Shown here: piece by piece, positions 32,810 to 41,581 of the stretch
Layout of the letters: each line of letters opens with the position of its first letter
How positions within the stretch are numbered: the stretch's first letter is position 1
From: Coprococcus sp.
GTDB taxonomy: Bacteria; Bacillota_A; Clostridia; Lachnospirales; Lachnospiraceae
Assembly: GCA_017624085.1 (NCBI GenBank)
Contig: JAGANU010000004.1
Coordinates: forward strand, 1-64,000
Reading direction: 5' to 3'
Length of the DNA stretch: 64,000 bases
Made by a program: the position numbers and the translations under genes
The notes under the pieces: model-generated
The model's input: the letters and a program-made list of their open reading frames with translations, nothing else
The model's database searches: none
Told to the model about the DNA's origin: nothing

Positions 32810-35254
32810 TTACTCTATCTCATTCATTCCGGCCGGCGGATCTGTTATTGTTCTCAAATCACCGTTTTCCTCCTTGCCATCTGATATTCCATCACCCGGC
32901 TTTTCGGTAGTTACGCTTATCTCCTGTGCCTTGACTCCGGTATCTGTAACAATTTTAGTACTTGTAGTTCTAAGCTCCTTTGACACGTCGTAATTCTGTG
33001 TGCCATACAGATACTCATGAAGAGCTGTCACATTGCCTGCAAGATCTGCCGCAACTAAACAGCTGCCCTTACCCTTCACATCCTTAGCCTCATATGCAAA
33101 TGGGAATCCAACCGTACCTACTATCTTATAACCTGATATATCCTTTACAAGCTCATGGATATCATCCTTGTTAAGACTTGTTGAAATACACTTAAAGGAT
33201 ACATCCACAAATGCGTCAAGAGATCCCGCATCTGCCTTCAAAAGCTTTGACGCAACCTTCATAAGGACGATACGCTGTCTCTCTGTTCTTGTCACATCTC
33301 CCTTGTCAGTAGATCTTATTCTTGAATATGCAACTGCCTGCTGTCCATCAAGATTGTATGTGCCGGGTGCCGTGATACCCTCTGAGTACTTACCTGAAAG
33401 ACTAATCTGCTCTGCAAGATTCTTGTTGAAGTTGTTTATCTCCGACTCTGTCACATCCACCTCAACACCGCCCACTGCATCTATAATGCTTGCCATTGCA
33501 TCAAAGTTTACTGCAACATAATCTGTGATATTGAGATCCATATTCACATTAAGTGTGTTGATTGCTGTGACAGGACCGCCCAGCTGGTAAGCATAGTTTA
33601 CCTTGTGTGTATCTGTAATAGAGTCGCCTGCAATCTCCATAAGTGTATCTCTGTATACTGATACAAGCTTTATCTCCTTTGTACTCTCATTTATGCTTAC
33701 AATTATGATGCTGTCACTGTTTACTCCCGCATCCATACTGGAATCCCTTGAATCCACTCCATAAAGTGCGATAGTTCTATAGCCATTTAATTCGGAAACC
33801 ACACCGCTGTTAAACATAAGCTGATCCTGGCTTATCTCCTTGATGTCCATCTCCTTGTACTTCATCTTTGCGTAGCTCTTTGCATACATTGCGCAAATTA
33901 CAATGAACAGGAACAACAATACAAAAAATGCCACTGCCCACACCTTTGTGCTTATCTGGTTTCTCTTCTTTTCAGGCTTTTTCTTCTTATTTACAAGTCC
34001 CTCATCAAGAAGATTCTCCTTAAAGAACTTTTCACTGTCAGACTCCGTCTCCTCCGGCTCCTCCTCATCATCAATAAGCTCTACAGCATCAAAGCCCAGA
34101 GCCTTTCCTATCTCACCCAGCTCCAAGTCCTGTGTGTCTGACTCACTGTAGTGGAGATTATTCTCATCGATATCTCTCTCTATACGGGAGAGCGCATCCA
34201 TGTCAAGCATATCATCTGTGTGATATGCGGAAATATCATCATCCGAGTCATCAGAAGAATCGCCATTATCTGATACAGAAGCATCTATATGTGCAGCATC
34301 TATATCGGAAGCATCTATATGTGAGTCATCTATATCTTTATCGTCTGTATCGGAAGCATCTATATCTGAATCGCTCATATCTGAATCGCTCATATCTGAA
34401 TCGTCTATATCTAAATCGTCTATAGCTGTTTCTTCTGTATCTGATTCTTCTGTATGTGCCCCATCTATGTCAGCTATAGCTGAAGCGAAAGTAGCTTCAT
34501 TGCCTGTGATTGAATCAGGAACAGCTTCATCGTCAACGGGTGCATTCTCTTCCGCTTCAGCAAGAATAGCTTCCAGTCTTGCTTCTTCCTCTTCTTCCTC
34601 CTGAAGCTTTTGCATCTGAGCCATAACCCGCTGTCTTCTGGCCTCTTCCTCGGCCCTCTGCTCCTTTTCAAGCTCAAGGCGCTCTACCTCAGCCCTTGCC
34701 TTTGCCACATTTCTCTGAGTTCTCTCCCACGCTGCCCTTCGAAGCTCCTCATGCTTCGTCTGTGTGTCCGCCTCTAAGTTATTAACCTGCTTTAAAAGAT
34801 TATCCACGGACTCTGATGGCTGTGGTTCTGTTCTTCTTCTGGCATTCTCCGGTATTACAATGTTTCTGTCAGCCCTTCTTCTGCTTTGAGCATCAGCGGA
34901 AGCCTTTCTTGCTCTAATATCCTCATGATAATACTCGTCATGTGCCTTTACAGGCTTTTGAGTTCTGTTCTTTTGGCTATCACCCGAATCAGGCTTTGCA
35001 ACCGAAGTCTTCTTAGATGAAGTGTTTCCCTGCATCGTTCTATCCGGTTTTCTTTCAACTCTGTCTGCACTACCCTTTGGCTGCTGCTTTTTCTGCACAG
35101 TTTTTTCTGCCACAGCAGGTTTTTTCTTTTTCTTCTTTCTATCACCGAACAACAATGCTCCTATAAGCCCCGAATCATCGAGATAGTCATCATCATCGTC
35201 AAGCCAGTCCATATCATCCTCATACATAGATGCTTTTCTGTTGTTTTTACCCAT
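32810..35254 (-). CDS. LytR-CpsA-Psr (LCP) family protein with long acidic repeat region
   Basis: LCP enzymes attach teichoic acids or capsule polymers to peptidoglycan from lipid carriers. The catalytic domain is at about 493-700: IALYGVDSRD, DSIIIVSIN, VSVYRDTLMEI, INTLNVNMDLNITDYVAV and AVAYSRIRSTDKGDVTRTERQ. A single helix at about 438-458 anchors it. The cytoplasmic N-terminus is exceptional at about 435 residues: a Lys/Arg-rich stretch (40-145), a charged coiled coil (165-235) and an Asp/Ser/Ile repeat region (265-330, units such as DDSDMSDSD and HIDASDIDA). Typical LCP proteins have only 20-100 residues there. Confidence 0.92.
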   Translation of the reverse strand: MGKNNRKASMYEDDMDWLDDDDDYLDDSGLIGALLFGDRKKKKKKPAVAEKTVQKKQQPKGSADRVERKPDRTMQGNTSSKKTSVAKPDSGDSQKNRTQKPVKAHDEYYHEDIRARKASADAQSRRRADRNIVIPENARRRTEPQPSESVDNLLKQVNNLEADTQTKHEELRRAAWERTQRNVAKARAEVERLELEKEQRAEEEARRQRVMAQMQKLQEEEEEEARLEAILAEAEENAPVDDEAVPDSITGNEATFASAIADIDGAHTEESDTEETAIDDLDIDDSDMSDSDMSDSDIDASDTDDKDIDDSHIDASDIDAAHIDASVSDNGDSSDDSDDDISAYHTDDMLDMDALSRIERDIDENNLHYSESDTQDLELGEIGKALGFDAVELIDDEEEPEETESDSEKFFKENLLDEGLVNKKKKPEKKRNQISTKVWAVAFFVLLFLFIVICAMYAKSYAKMKYKEMDIKEISQDQLMFNSGVVSELNGYRTIALYGVDSRDSSMDAGVNSDSIIIVSINESTKEIKLVSVYRDTLMEIAGDSITDTHKVNYAYQLGGPVTAINTLNVNMDLNITDYVAVNFDAMASIIDAVGGVEVDVTESEINNFNKNLAEQISLSGKYSEGITAPGTYNLDGQQAVAYSRIRSTDKGDVTRTERQRIVLMKVASKLLKADAGSLDAFVDVSFKCISTSLNKDDIHELVKDISGYKIVGTVGFPFAYEAKDVKGKGSCLVAADLAGNVTALHEYLYGTQNYDVSKELRTTSTKIVTDTGVKAQEISVTTEKPGDGISDGKEENGDLRTITDPPAGMNEIE
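34264..34462 (-). repeat. Degenerate tandem repeats coding the Asp/Ser-rich region of the LCP protein
   Basis: Imperfect 15- and 18-bp units (variants of TATATCTGAATCGCTCA and GAAGCATCTATATGTG on the plus strand) encode (S/I)D(M/I)(S/D)xSD-like motifs. All units are multiples of three, so copy-number change would lengthen or shorten the tract without a frameshift. Confidence 0.8.
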
Positions 35255-35546
35255 AGTAAGCTCCTCTGTTTATATATAATCAACCAATACCGCCTCAGAG
35301 TTACTTGCAACAAGATGTGAGCCTGTCTAACGTGCGACATCTCCATCTGCGCAATCTCTGACTTAGAAAAATTTTGTCGTTACCTCGCTTTATCATACAT
35401 TAAATCACTTATTTTTACAACACAATAAAATTCTATTAATAAATATAACATATGTGTTATTCTATTTGACACTAAAGGCACAAAAAAGTATACTATATGG
35501 TAATTATGTTCAAATGCATAAATGTTGACATGATAGGAGCAAGGCA
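35255..35546 (+). promoter_or_regulatory. Intergenic region with the glycosyltransferase promoter
   Basis: 292 bp between the divergent LCP and glycosyltransferase genes. Plus-strand promoter TTGACA at 35466-35471, 17 bp, TATACT at 35489-35494. Nothing else coding or structured was recognised. Confidence 0.65.
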
Positions 35547-36272
35547 ATGAATGACGAGATTACTCTGTCGGTAGTGATGCCGGCATACAACGAGGCACAA
35601 AACATAAAGGACAATCTCCTTGAAACCAGCCGAACACTCAGCACTTTTCTTCACAGGTACGAGATTATTGCTGTAAATGACGGCAGCACAGATGATACAT
35701 GGCGCCTTATTTCCGAAGCTGCGTCATGCGACAGACATATTGTGGATGCCGGCTACGACACAAATCAGGGTAAAGGACATGCAATCACCACAGGTATAGG
35801 AAAGGCCCGAGGCAAATATATAGCATTTTTGGACTCAGATCTTGAGCTTAGCCCTACTCTGTTAAAGCCATTTATGAAACAGATGAAGAAAAATGATGCA
35901 GATATCGTTATCGGTTCCAAGCTTCACCCGGATTCAAAGATCAATTATCCTCTGATAAGACGGATTATGAGCTACGGCTATTATCTCATGATAAAGCTTT
36001 TGTTCCATCTTGATGTACATGATACTCAGACAGGCATCAAGCTTTTTAAAAGCCAGGTGATAAAGCCAATTGCAAAGGAGCTTACCATATCCGGCTACGC
36101 ATTTGACATAGAAATTCTTGTAGCTGCAAACAACTTAGGCTATTACATCGAAGAGGCTCCAATATCCATGGATTACGGTCGCAACGATAAGGAGAACGGA
36201 CGGAGAATCAGACTGAAAGACATTTGGAGAGTATTTACTGATACTGTAGCTGTAAAGAAAAAGTATAGGTAA
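35547..36272 (+). CDS. Family 2 glycosyltransferase, polyprenyl-phosphate sugar transferase type
   Basis: 241 residues, a complete GT-A domain: SVVMPAYNEAQNI at the N-terminus, VNDGSTDDTW, the metal-binding FLDSDLELSP, and DTQTGIKLFK. This pattern is that of dolichyl/undecaprenyl-phosphate mannose or glucose synthases (DPM1-like), which load a sugar onto the lipid carrier. The usual membrane-anchor domain is missing, so it acts as a peripheral enzyme. The nucleotide-sugar pyrophosphorylase gene follows after 38 bp, matching it with a supply of UDP-sugar. Confidence 0.87.
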   Translation: MNDEITLSVVMPAYNEAQNIKDNLLETSRTLSTFLHRYEIIAVNDGSTDDTWRLISEAASCDRHIVDAGYDTNQGKGHAITTGIGKARGKYIAFLDSDLELSPTLLKPFMKQMKKNDADIVIGSKLHPDSKINYPLIRRIMSYGYYLMIKLLFHLDVHDTQTGIKLFKSQVIKPIAKELTISGYAFDIEILVAANNLGYYIEEAPISMDYGRNDKENGRRIRLKDIWRVFTDTVAVKKKYR

Positions 36273-36310
36273 CATGAATAAACAGATTATACAAAGGTAA
36301 GGAGTATTCT

Positions 36311-37534
36311 ATGAATTACGAAAGCGCATATAACCTGCTTGAACAAAATGGTCAGTTACATCTGCTTAAGTACTATGACACCTTAAGCGATTTGGAAAAG
36401 TCTGCTCTTCTTGCTCAGATTAAGGACATTGATTTTTCTCTTCTTGATATGATTAATAAGGATACCTCAGGAACTGAGTCTGATATTGCTCCCGTCGCTG
36501 CACTTCAGATGGATTCCATAGAAAAAGCCAGGGATAGCTACAAAGCTGCCGGAATCGCATCAATACAGGCCGGCGAGCTTGCACTCGTTCTTCTTGCAGG
36601 AGGTCAGGGAACAAGACTTGGATTTTCCGGTCCAAAGGGAACCTTTAATGTAGGTATAACCAAGGACGTGTTTATATTCCAGCTTTTAATTGAGCATACA
36701 ATGGATGTTGTAGGCGAAGCCGGTACGTGGATTCACTTCTTTATCATGACAAACGAGAAGAATCACGAAGATACACAAAAGTTCTTTGAGGAGCACGACT
36801 ATTTTGGCTACAATAAGGAATACATCCATTTCTTTAAACAGGAGATGGTTCCTTCTGTCGACTTTAACGGCAAGATTTATCTTGAAGAAAAGGGCAAAGT
36901 AGCTATGTCACCAAATGGTAACGGTGGCTGGTTCTCTTCTCTTTGCAAGGCCGGTCATCTGAGAACTCTTACAGAGAACAACATTAAGTATATAAATGTA
37001 TTTTCTGTGGACAACGTTCTTCAGAGAATAGCGGATCCCGTTTTTTTAGGTGCGGTAATTACTGAGGGTTACCTTTCAGGAGGAAAGGTTGTGAGAAAGG
37101 CTTATCCGGATGAGAAGGTTGGAGTGTTATGCACGAATCATGGAAAGCCATATATTGTTGAATACTACGAGCTCACTGATGCCATGAGAGATGAGAGGGA
37201 CGAGAATGGCGACTACGCATACAACTATGGAGTTACTCTCAATTATATTTTCCCTATCGACAGGCTTATGAGCATTATGAATGAGAATATGCCACTCCAC
37301 ATTGTTAAGAAGGCAATACCTTATATAGGTGATGACGGGGAGCTTGTAAAGCCATCCGAGCCAAATGGCTACAAATTTGAAACCTTAGCTCTCGATATGA
37401 TTGCATATATGGGAACCTGTCTTCCTTTTGAGGTTGACAGAGAAAAGGAATTCGCTCCTATCAAGAATGCAACCGGCAACGATTCCATTGATTCAGCAAG
37501 AGAGCTTCTGGTGAAAAATGGTTATACTTTATAA
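36311..37534 (+). CDS. UDP-sugar (UDP-GlcNAc/UDP-glucose) pyrophosphorylase, UDPGP family
   Basis: 407 residues of the eukaryote-like UDPGP family, making UDP-sugar from UTP and sugar-1-phosphate. The nucleotide-binding loop LLAGGQGTRLGFSGPKGTF is at 94-112, followed by MSPNGNGGW and NVFSVDNVL. It is unrelated to bacterial GalU/GlmU. The specificity (GlcNAc-1-P, GalNAc-1-P or glucose-1-P) cannot be read from sequence by eye. AAGGAG precedes the ATG. Confidence 0.88.
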   Translation: MNYESAYNLLEQNGQLHLLKYYDTLSDLEKSALLAQIKDIDFSLLDMINKDTSGTESDIAPVAALQMDSIEKARDSYKAAGIASIQAGELALVLLAGGQGTRLGFSGPKGTFNVGITKDVFIFQLLIEHTMDVVGEAGTWIHFFIMTNEKNHEDTQKFFEEHDYFGYNKEYIHFFKQEMVPSVDFNGKIYLEEKGKVAMSPNGNGGWFSSLCKAGHLRTLTENNIKYINVFSVDNVLQRIADPVFLGAVITEGYLSGGKVVRKAYPDEKVGVLCTNHGKPYIVEYYELTDAMRDERDENGDYAYNYGVTLNYIFPIDRLMSIMNENMPLHIVKKAIPYIGDDGELVKPSEPNGYKFETLALDMIAYMGTCLPFEVDREKEFAPIKNATGNDSIDSARELLVKNGYTL

Positions 37535-37556
37535 AGCTTCAAAATAGAGCTCAGAA

Positions 37557-37598
37557 AAAAAGTCCGGCAAATGGGTCTTCCGCATTGCCGGACTTTTT
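37557..37598. terminator. Bidirectional terminator
   Basis: AAAAGTCCGGCAA pairs with TTGCCGGACTTTT and is followed by T residues on both strands. It ends the pyrophosphorylase transcript and the converging gatCAB-glycosylation operon. Confidence 0.88.
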
Positions 37599-37604
37599 AT
37601 GTCA

Positions 37605-37823
37605 CTACTGCTTTTTCTTGCTGTGACTGTTCTTTTCCTTTTCCCTGACTATGATCTCTTCAATCGCTGCCCTTACAAGCTCAGACATTGACACATCCTG
37701 CTTTGCAGCGTAGTCACTCAGCTTTTTATGGGTTTCTGCATCTATTCTAAGCCTTAATACAGTATCCTTCCTTTTTTCTGTAGGTCTGCCCGGGCCTCTT
37801 TTTGTTTCATTGTTATCTGCCAT
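37605..37823 (-). CDS. Ribbon-helix-helix DNA-binding protein
   Basis: 72 residues. A basic GRPTEKRKD arm precedes the beta strand TVLRLRIDA and two helices (THKKLSDYAAKQDVSMSELVRAAIEEIIVREK), the CopG/Arc pattern. The start at 37823 (MADNNETK) has GGAG 7 nt upstream; the frame extends to 37844 without an RBS. It is the last gene of the gatCAB-glycosyltransferase operon; no toxin partner is adjacent, so a transcriptional role, perhaps autoregulatory, is more likely than antitoxin. Confidence 0.8.
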   Translation of the reverse strand: MADNNETKRGPGRPTEKRKDTVLRLRIDAETHKKLSDYAAKQDVSMSELVRAAIEEIIVREKEKNSHSKKKQ

Positions 37824-37866
37824 AATACTTCTCCGACTAAACAATCATCTTTTCTCTACTGTAATG

Positions 37867-38613
37867 TTACATAAAATACTTTACCACACCGTTTACTGCA
37901 TAGCATACGAAATACACGCAGCTTTTTATAAAACCAAAGCCCATTTTTCTATATACTGCAAAGGTCTTTTTTGCAGAAGAAAGCTTTGAGCCTGATTTAC
38001 TGCCTCTCACCTGACGATAAAGCAAAAGTGGTTCATTTACTCCTACTGCTGTCCTATATTCTCTAAGTATGGACAGCCAGCAAATGTAGTCCTCATGTAT
38101 ATCATCATTTCCCATAGGATATTTTCTTAACACCTCCTTAAGGGCAACTACAGATGAACAATTAATCACATTGCCCTTAAGAAGCATTTTGTATGAAATT
38201 AATTCCGGAACATCAATTACTCTGCCGGTGCTGCTTCCATCCTCATTGATAAGCTCTCTTGCCGTAGAGCAGACTACTGCTCCGGATTGTTCAATAAGCT
38301 TCAGCTGTTTTTCAAGCTTGTCAGGCCTCCACATATCATCCGAGTCAAGGAATGCCACATACGGACAGGTTGCATTTTCCACACCAATATTCCTTGACAT
38401 GGCAACTCCCATATTTGTTTCATTTCTAATAACTCTTACAAGACCTTCTTTTTTATACTTAGCAAGCTTTTTTTCTGTGTCATCTGTAGAGCAGTCATCT
38501 ACTACTATTATTTCCACAGGCACACTCTGTGCAAGCACAGACTCAATTGCACTTTCTATTGTTTTTGTGCTGTTGTATGTGGGAATTACTACAGATACTC
38601 TTTTTTCAGTCAT
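37867..38613 (-). CDS. Family 2 glycosyltransferase (TuaG-like)
   Basis: 248 residues. The GT-A motifs SVVIPTYNSTKTI, VVDDCSTDDT, NIGVENA and AFLDSDDMWRPDKLE are intact, with GNDDIHEDYICWLSIL as acceptor-site region. Similar to TuaG and capsule/teichuronic acid side transferases. ATG at 38613 with AGGTGG is preferred to the GTG at 38622. It follows the priming sugar transferase gene by 39 bp and probably adds the next sugar of an exopolysaccharide unit. Confidence 0.85.
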   Translation of the reverse strand: MTEKRVSVVIPTYNSTKTIESAIESVLAQSVPVEIIVVDDCSTDDTEKKLAKYKKEGLVRVIRNETNMGVAMSRNIGVENATCPYVAFLDSDDMWRPDKLEKQLKLIEQSGAVVCSTARELINEDGSSTGRVIDVPELISYKMLLKGNVINCSSVVALKEVLRKYPMGNDDIHEDYICWLSILREYRTAVGVNEPLLLYRQVRGSKSGSKLSSAKKTFAVYRKMGFGFIKSCVYFVCYAVNGVVKYFM

Positions 38614-38652
38614 ACAGTCCACCTACGCAATAAACTTTAATCATACACGAAA

Positions 38653-40146
38653 CTATTTTTCTTTATTATCCGGCATTACAGCCTGCCCACTGCCCAGCTC
38701 GTAAAAGGAATCCTCTGTCTCATCAAGGCCTTCCGGTTTAATATTGACGGGAGATGGAACCTGCACACTTCCACCATCTCTGAGCGCTGTTGTCATATTT
38801 GATGCCACGCCCTCTGATGTTTCCTTCTGGAACATAATCTTGACAGTCAGAAGCATAAGCTTAATATCCAACCACAATGAATACTGTTCATAATAAGTAA
38901 GATCCAGCTTCACCTTGTCTCTTGGAGTTGTATTATACTTTCCGTAAACCTGGGCATATCCTGTAAGACCGGCCTTCATCTTAAGTCTGTAATCAAACTC
39001 AGGAAAAGTCTTTTTGTATAACTCAGCAATCTCCGGCCTCTCAGGTCTTGGTCCTACAAGAGACATTTCTCCCTTTAAGATGTTAAACAGCTGAGGAAGC
39101 TCATCCAAATGAAGCTTTCTAAGCACCTTGCCCACAGGAGTAATTCTATCATCCTCCTTCTTTGCCAGCTGGGCTCCGTTGACCTCAGAATCAATCTTCA
39201 TGCTTCTGAACTTGATAATCTTAAACACCTTGCCATTAAGCGTTAATCTGTCCTGCTTATAGAAAACCGGACCTTTATCATAAAGCCATATTGCAAGAGC
39301 AGAGATAAGCATAAACGGAGAAGCAATAATAAGTAGTATAAACGCACACACCAAATCCATTATTCTCTTTGCAATCATATCCCCACCGGTAAGTCCCTGG
39401 TTTCTTGAAAGAAGAAGTGGTGTGTCAAAGAGATGGATAGGCTCTGCGCCAAGAATAATTATGTCTGAAAGCTTCGGCACCACATAAGATCTGATTGAAT
39501 TCTCAAAGCAGTACTTTACAAGCTCATTTCTTATATAAGCCTTCGTTTCACATATGATTACTCCATCATACTGAAGTATCTTCTCCTTTATTGCTGCCTC
39601 GCCCTCACTTACATGAATTCTGTCCTCAATGATATATTTATCCTTTCTGGCATTGATCTTTTCAATGAATTCCATAGGAGTTTTATATCCATACACAAGG
39701 AGCAGATGTCTCGGGGGGTAAACCTTTGCATATAATAATCTGCACCCAAATAACCACAGAAGTATTACTACAACCTCAATTCCGGTCACCTTAAGGAGCG
39801 GTGTTGGATTAACATAGTCCCGGCATATAATACAAAGCTGGAGATATGCCACAACATTTGCACATACAAGGGCAAGTAGCTGTGAGTATATAATATCAAG
39901 CAATCTGAAAAAGCCTACTCTGTATCCGCCGTACAGCTTAGTAAATAGGATTACTATGATACCATACATTCCGATTACGGCCCAGTTACCTCGTCTAAAG
40001 AATGGCATCTGAAGTGTAACCTCGTAGTCCCTATACCACATAATACCAAAAAGGATAAGCTCTATCGCTACAAGCACAACTGCTTCGCCAAAGGTGATAA
40101 GACGCTTGTAAGTGTCTCTTTTTCTTACTCTTCTACTACCTTCCAT
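38653..40146 (-). CDS. Exopolysaccharide polyprenyl glycosylphosphotransferase (priming sugar transferase)
   Basis: 497 residues. Four N-terminal helices at about 13-35, 52-72, 81-102 and 114-137, a CoA_binding_3-like soluble segment, a fifth helix at about 268-290, and the bacterial sugar transferase domain with YKQDRLTLNGKVFKIIKFRSM, DELPQLFNILKGEMSLVGPRPE and GLTGYAQVYGKYN. It transfers a sugar-1-phosphate to undecaprenyl phosphate to begin exopolysaccharide synthesis. Its ATG lies one base after the gatB stop codon, so translation is coupled to gatB. Confidence 0.93.
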   Translation of the reverse strand: MEGSRRVRKRDTYKRLITFGEAVVLVAIELILFGIMWYRDYEVTLQMPFFRRGNWAVIGMYGIIVILFTKLYGGYRVGFFRLLDIIYSQLLALVCANVVAYLQLCIICRDYVNPTPLLKVTGIEVVVILLWLFGCRLLYAKVYPPRHLLLVYGYKTPMEFIEKINARKDKYIIEDRIHVSEGEAAIKEKILQYDGVIICETKAYIRNELVKYCFENSIRSYVVPKLSDIIILGAEPIHLFDTPLLLSRNQGLTGGDMIAKRIMDLVCAFILLIIASPFMLISALAIWLYDKGPVFYKQDRLTLNGKVFKIIKFRSMKIDSEVNGAQLAKKEDDRITPVGKVLRKLHLDELPQLFNILKGEMSLVGPRPERPEIAELYKKTFPEFDYRLKMKAGLTGYAQVYGKYNTTPRDKVKLDLTYYEQYSLWLDIKLMLLTVKIMFQKETSEGVASNMTTALRDGGSVQVPSPVNIKPEGLDETEDSFYELGSGQAVMPDNKEK

Positions 40147-40147
40147 A

Positions 40148-41578
40148 CTACAACATCTCCTTAAGCATCTTATTGACAGATCCCGGATCTGCTTTTCCCT
40201 TCATAGCTTTCATAACCTGACCTACAAGAGCGCCAAGAGCCTTCTCTTTTCCGCCTCTGTAGTCCTCCACTGCCTTAGGATTTGCATCGATGGCGGCCTG
40301 GCATGCCTGCTTTAATGCACCATCATCCTGAACCGTTGCAAGACCATGCTCGCCTACATAAGCTTCCGGATCAATATTGTCCGCAAATACCTTCTCGAAT
40401 ACTTCCTTTGCCACCGAGCCATTTATCACTCTGTCATCTACAAGCTTAATAAGCTTTGCAAGATTCTCAGCTGAAAATGTAAGATCATCAGGGTCAACGC
40501 TATGCTCCTTCATGAGACGCATTGTCTCACCCATAAGCCAGTTAGAAACCTTCTTTGCAGGAGCCCCAAGCTCAATAGCGTGCTCAAATAGATCAGCCAT
40601 TTTCTTTGAGCCGGTAATAATATCGATATCATAATCCGGAATTGCGTACTCTTCCTTATATCTGATCTTCTTCTCGTCTCTAAACTCAGGCTGGGCAGCC
40701 CTCACCTCAGCGAGCCACTCATCACTGATATATATTGGAACAAGATCCGGGTCCGGGAAGTATCTGTAATCCTGAGCATCCTCCTTGGAACGCATAGGAT
40801 ATGAATATTCCTTTGCATCATCCCATCTTCTTGTCTCCTGAACGACCTTTTCACCAGCCTCAAGAAGATCTATCTGTCGCTCTCTTTCATTCTCAATTGC
40901 ACGGGCAATGGCCTTGAATGAATTGAGATTCTTTGTCTCTGTACGTGTTCCAAACTCCGTGGAGCCAACCTCTCTTACGGACAGATTGACATCAGCACGC
41001 ATTGAGCCCTCGTTGAGCTTACAATCTGATGCTCCAAGATACTGGATAATAAGTCTCAGCTTCTCAAGATAAGCAATTACATCCTCTGCTGATCTCATGT
41101 CAGGCTCTGACACGATCTCAATAAGAGGTACACCGGAACGGTTAAAGTCTACAAGTGAGCTGTCTGTATATGGATCATGAACCAGCTTTCCTGCATCCTC
41201 CTCCATATGTATCTCGTGTATTCTCACATATTTCTTTACTCCGTCAACCTCTATTTCAACCTTTCCATCTCTGCATATCGGATAGTAAAGCTGGGAAATC
41301 TGATAATTCTGTGGGTTGTCCGGATAAAAATAATTCTTTCTGTCAAACTTACAGTTCTGTGTAATCTTACAATTTGTTGCAAGACCTACGGAGATTGCCT
41401 TGTTTACAACCTCTCTGTTAAGAACAGGGAGTGAACCCGGCATACCTGTACATACCGGACATGTGTGTGTATTAGGTGCACCGCCAAATTCAGTACTGCA
41501 TCCGCAGAATATCTTTGTCTTTGTTGCCAGCTCTACATGAACCTCAAGTCCAATGACTGTTTCATATGTCTTTGCCAT
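40148..41578 (-). CDS. gatB: Asp-tRNA(Asn)/Glu-tRNA(Gln) amidotransferase subunit B
   Basis: 476 residues. Kinase-like cradle domain with GLEVHVELATKTKIFC and CPVCTGMPGSLPVLN at the N-terminus, GVPLIEIVSEPD and SMRADVNLSVR in the middle, and a C-terminal GatB/YqeY helical tail binding tRNA. GatB phosphorylates mischarged Glu-tRNA(Gln) or Asp-tRNA(Asn) before amidation. It starts 3 bp after gatA. Confidence 0.97.
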   Translation of the reverse strand: MAKTYETVIGLEVHVELATKTKIFCGCSTEFGGAPNTHTCPVCTGMPGSLPVLNREVVNKAISVGLATNCKITQNCKFDRKNYFYPDNPQNYQISQLYYPICRDGKVEIEVDGVKKYVRIHEIHMEEDAGKLVHDPYTDSSLVDFNRSGVPLIEIVSEPDMRSAEDVIAYLEKLRLIIQYLGASDCKLNEGSMRADVNLSVREVGSTEFGTRTETKNLNSFKAIARAIENERERQIDLLEAGEKVVQETRRWDDAKEYSYPMRSKEDAQDYRYFPDPDLVPIYISDEWLAEVRAAQPEFRDEKKIRYKEEYAIPDYDIDIITGSKKMADLFEHAIELGAPAKKVSNWLMGETMRLMKEHSVDPDDLTFSAENLAKLIKLVDDRVINGSVAKEVFEKVFADNIDPEAYVGEHGLATVQDDGALKQACQAAIDANPKAVEDYRGGKEKALGALVGQVMKAMKGKADPGSVNKMLKEML

Positions 41579-41581
41579 ATA

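Noticed and set aside
34132..34425. Plus-strand frame with HLY/RSYLNRL repeats opposite the LCP gene
   Set aside because: It is the antisense reading of the acidic repeat tract, has no RBS, and the LCP frame is clearly coding.
34264..34462. Possible CRISPR array because of repeated 15-18-bp units
   Set aside because: Units are degenerate, contiguous, in frame with a protein, without spacers; no cas gene is nearby.
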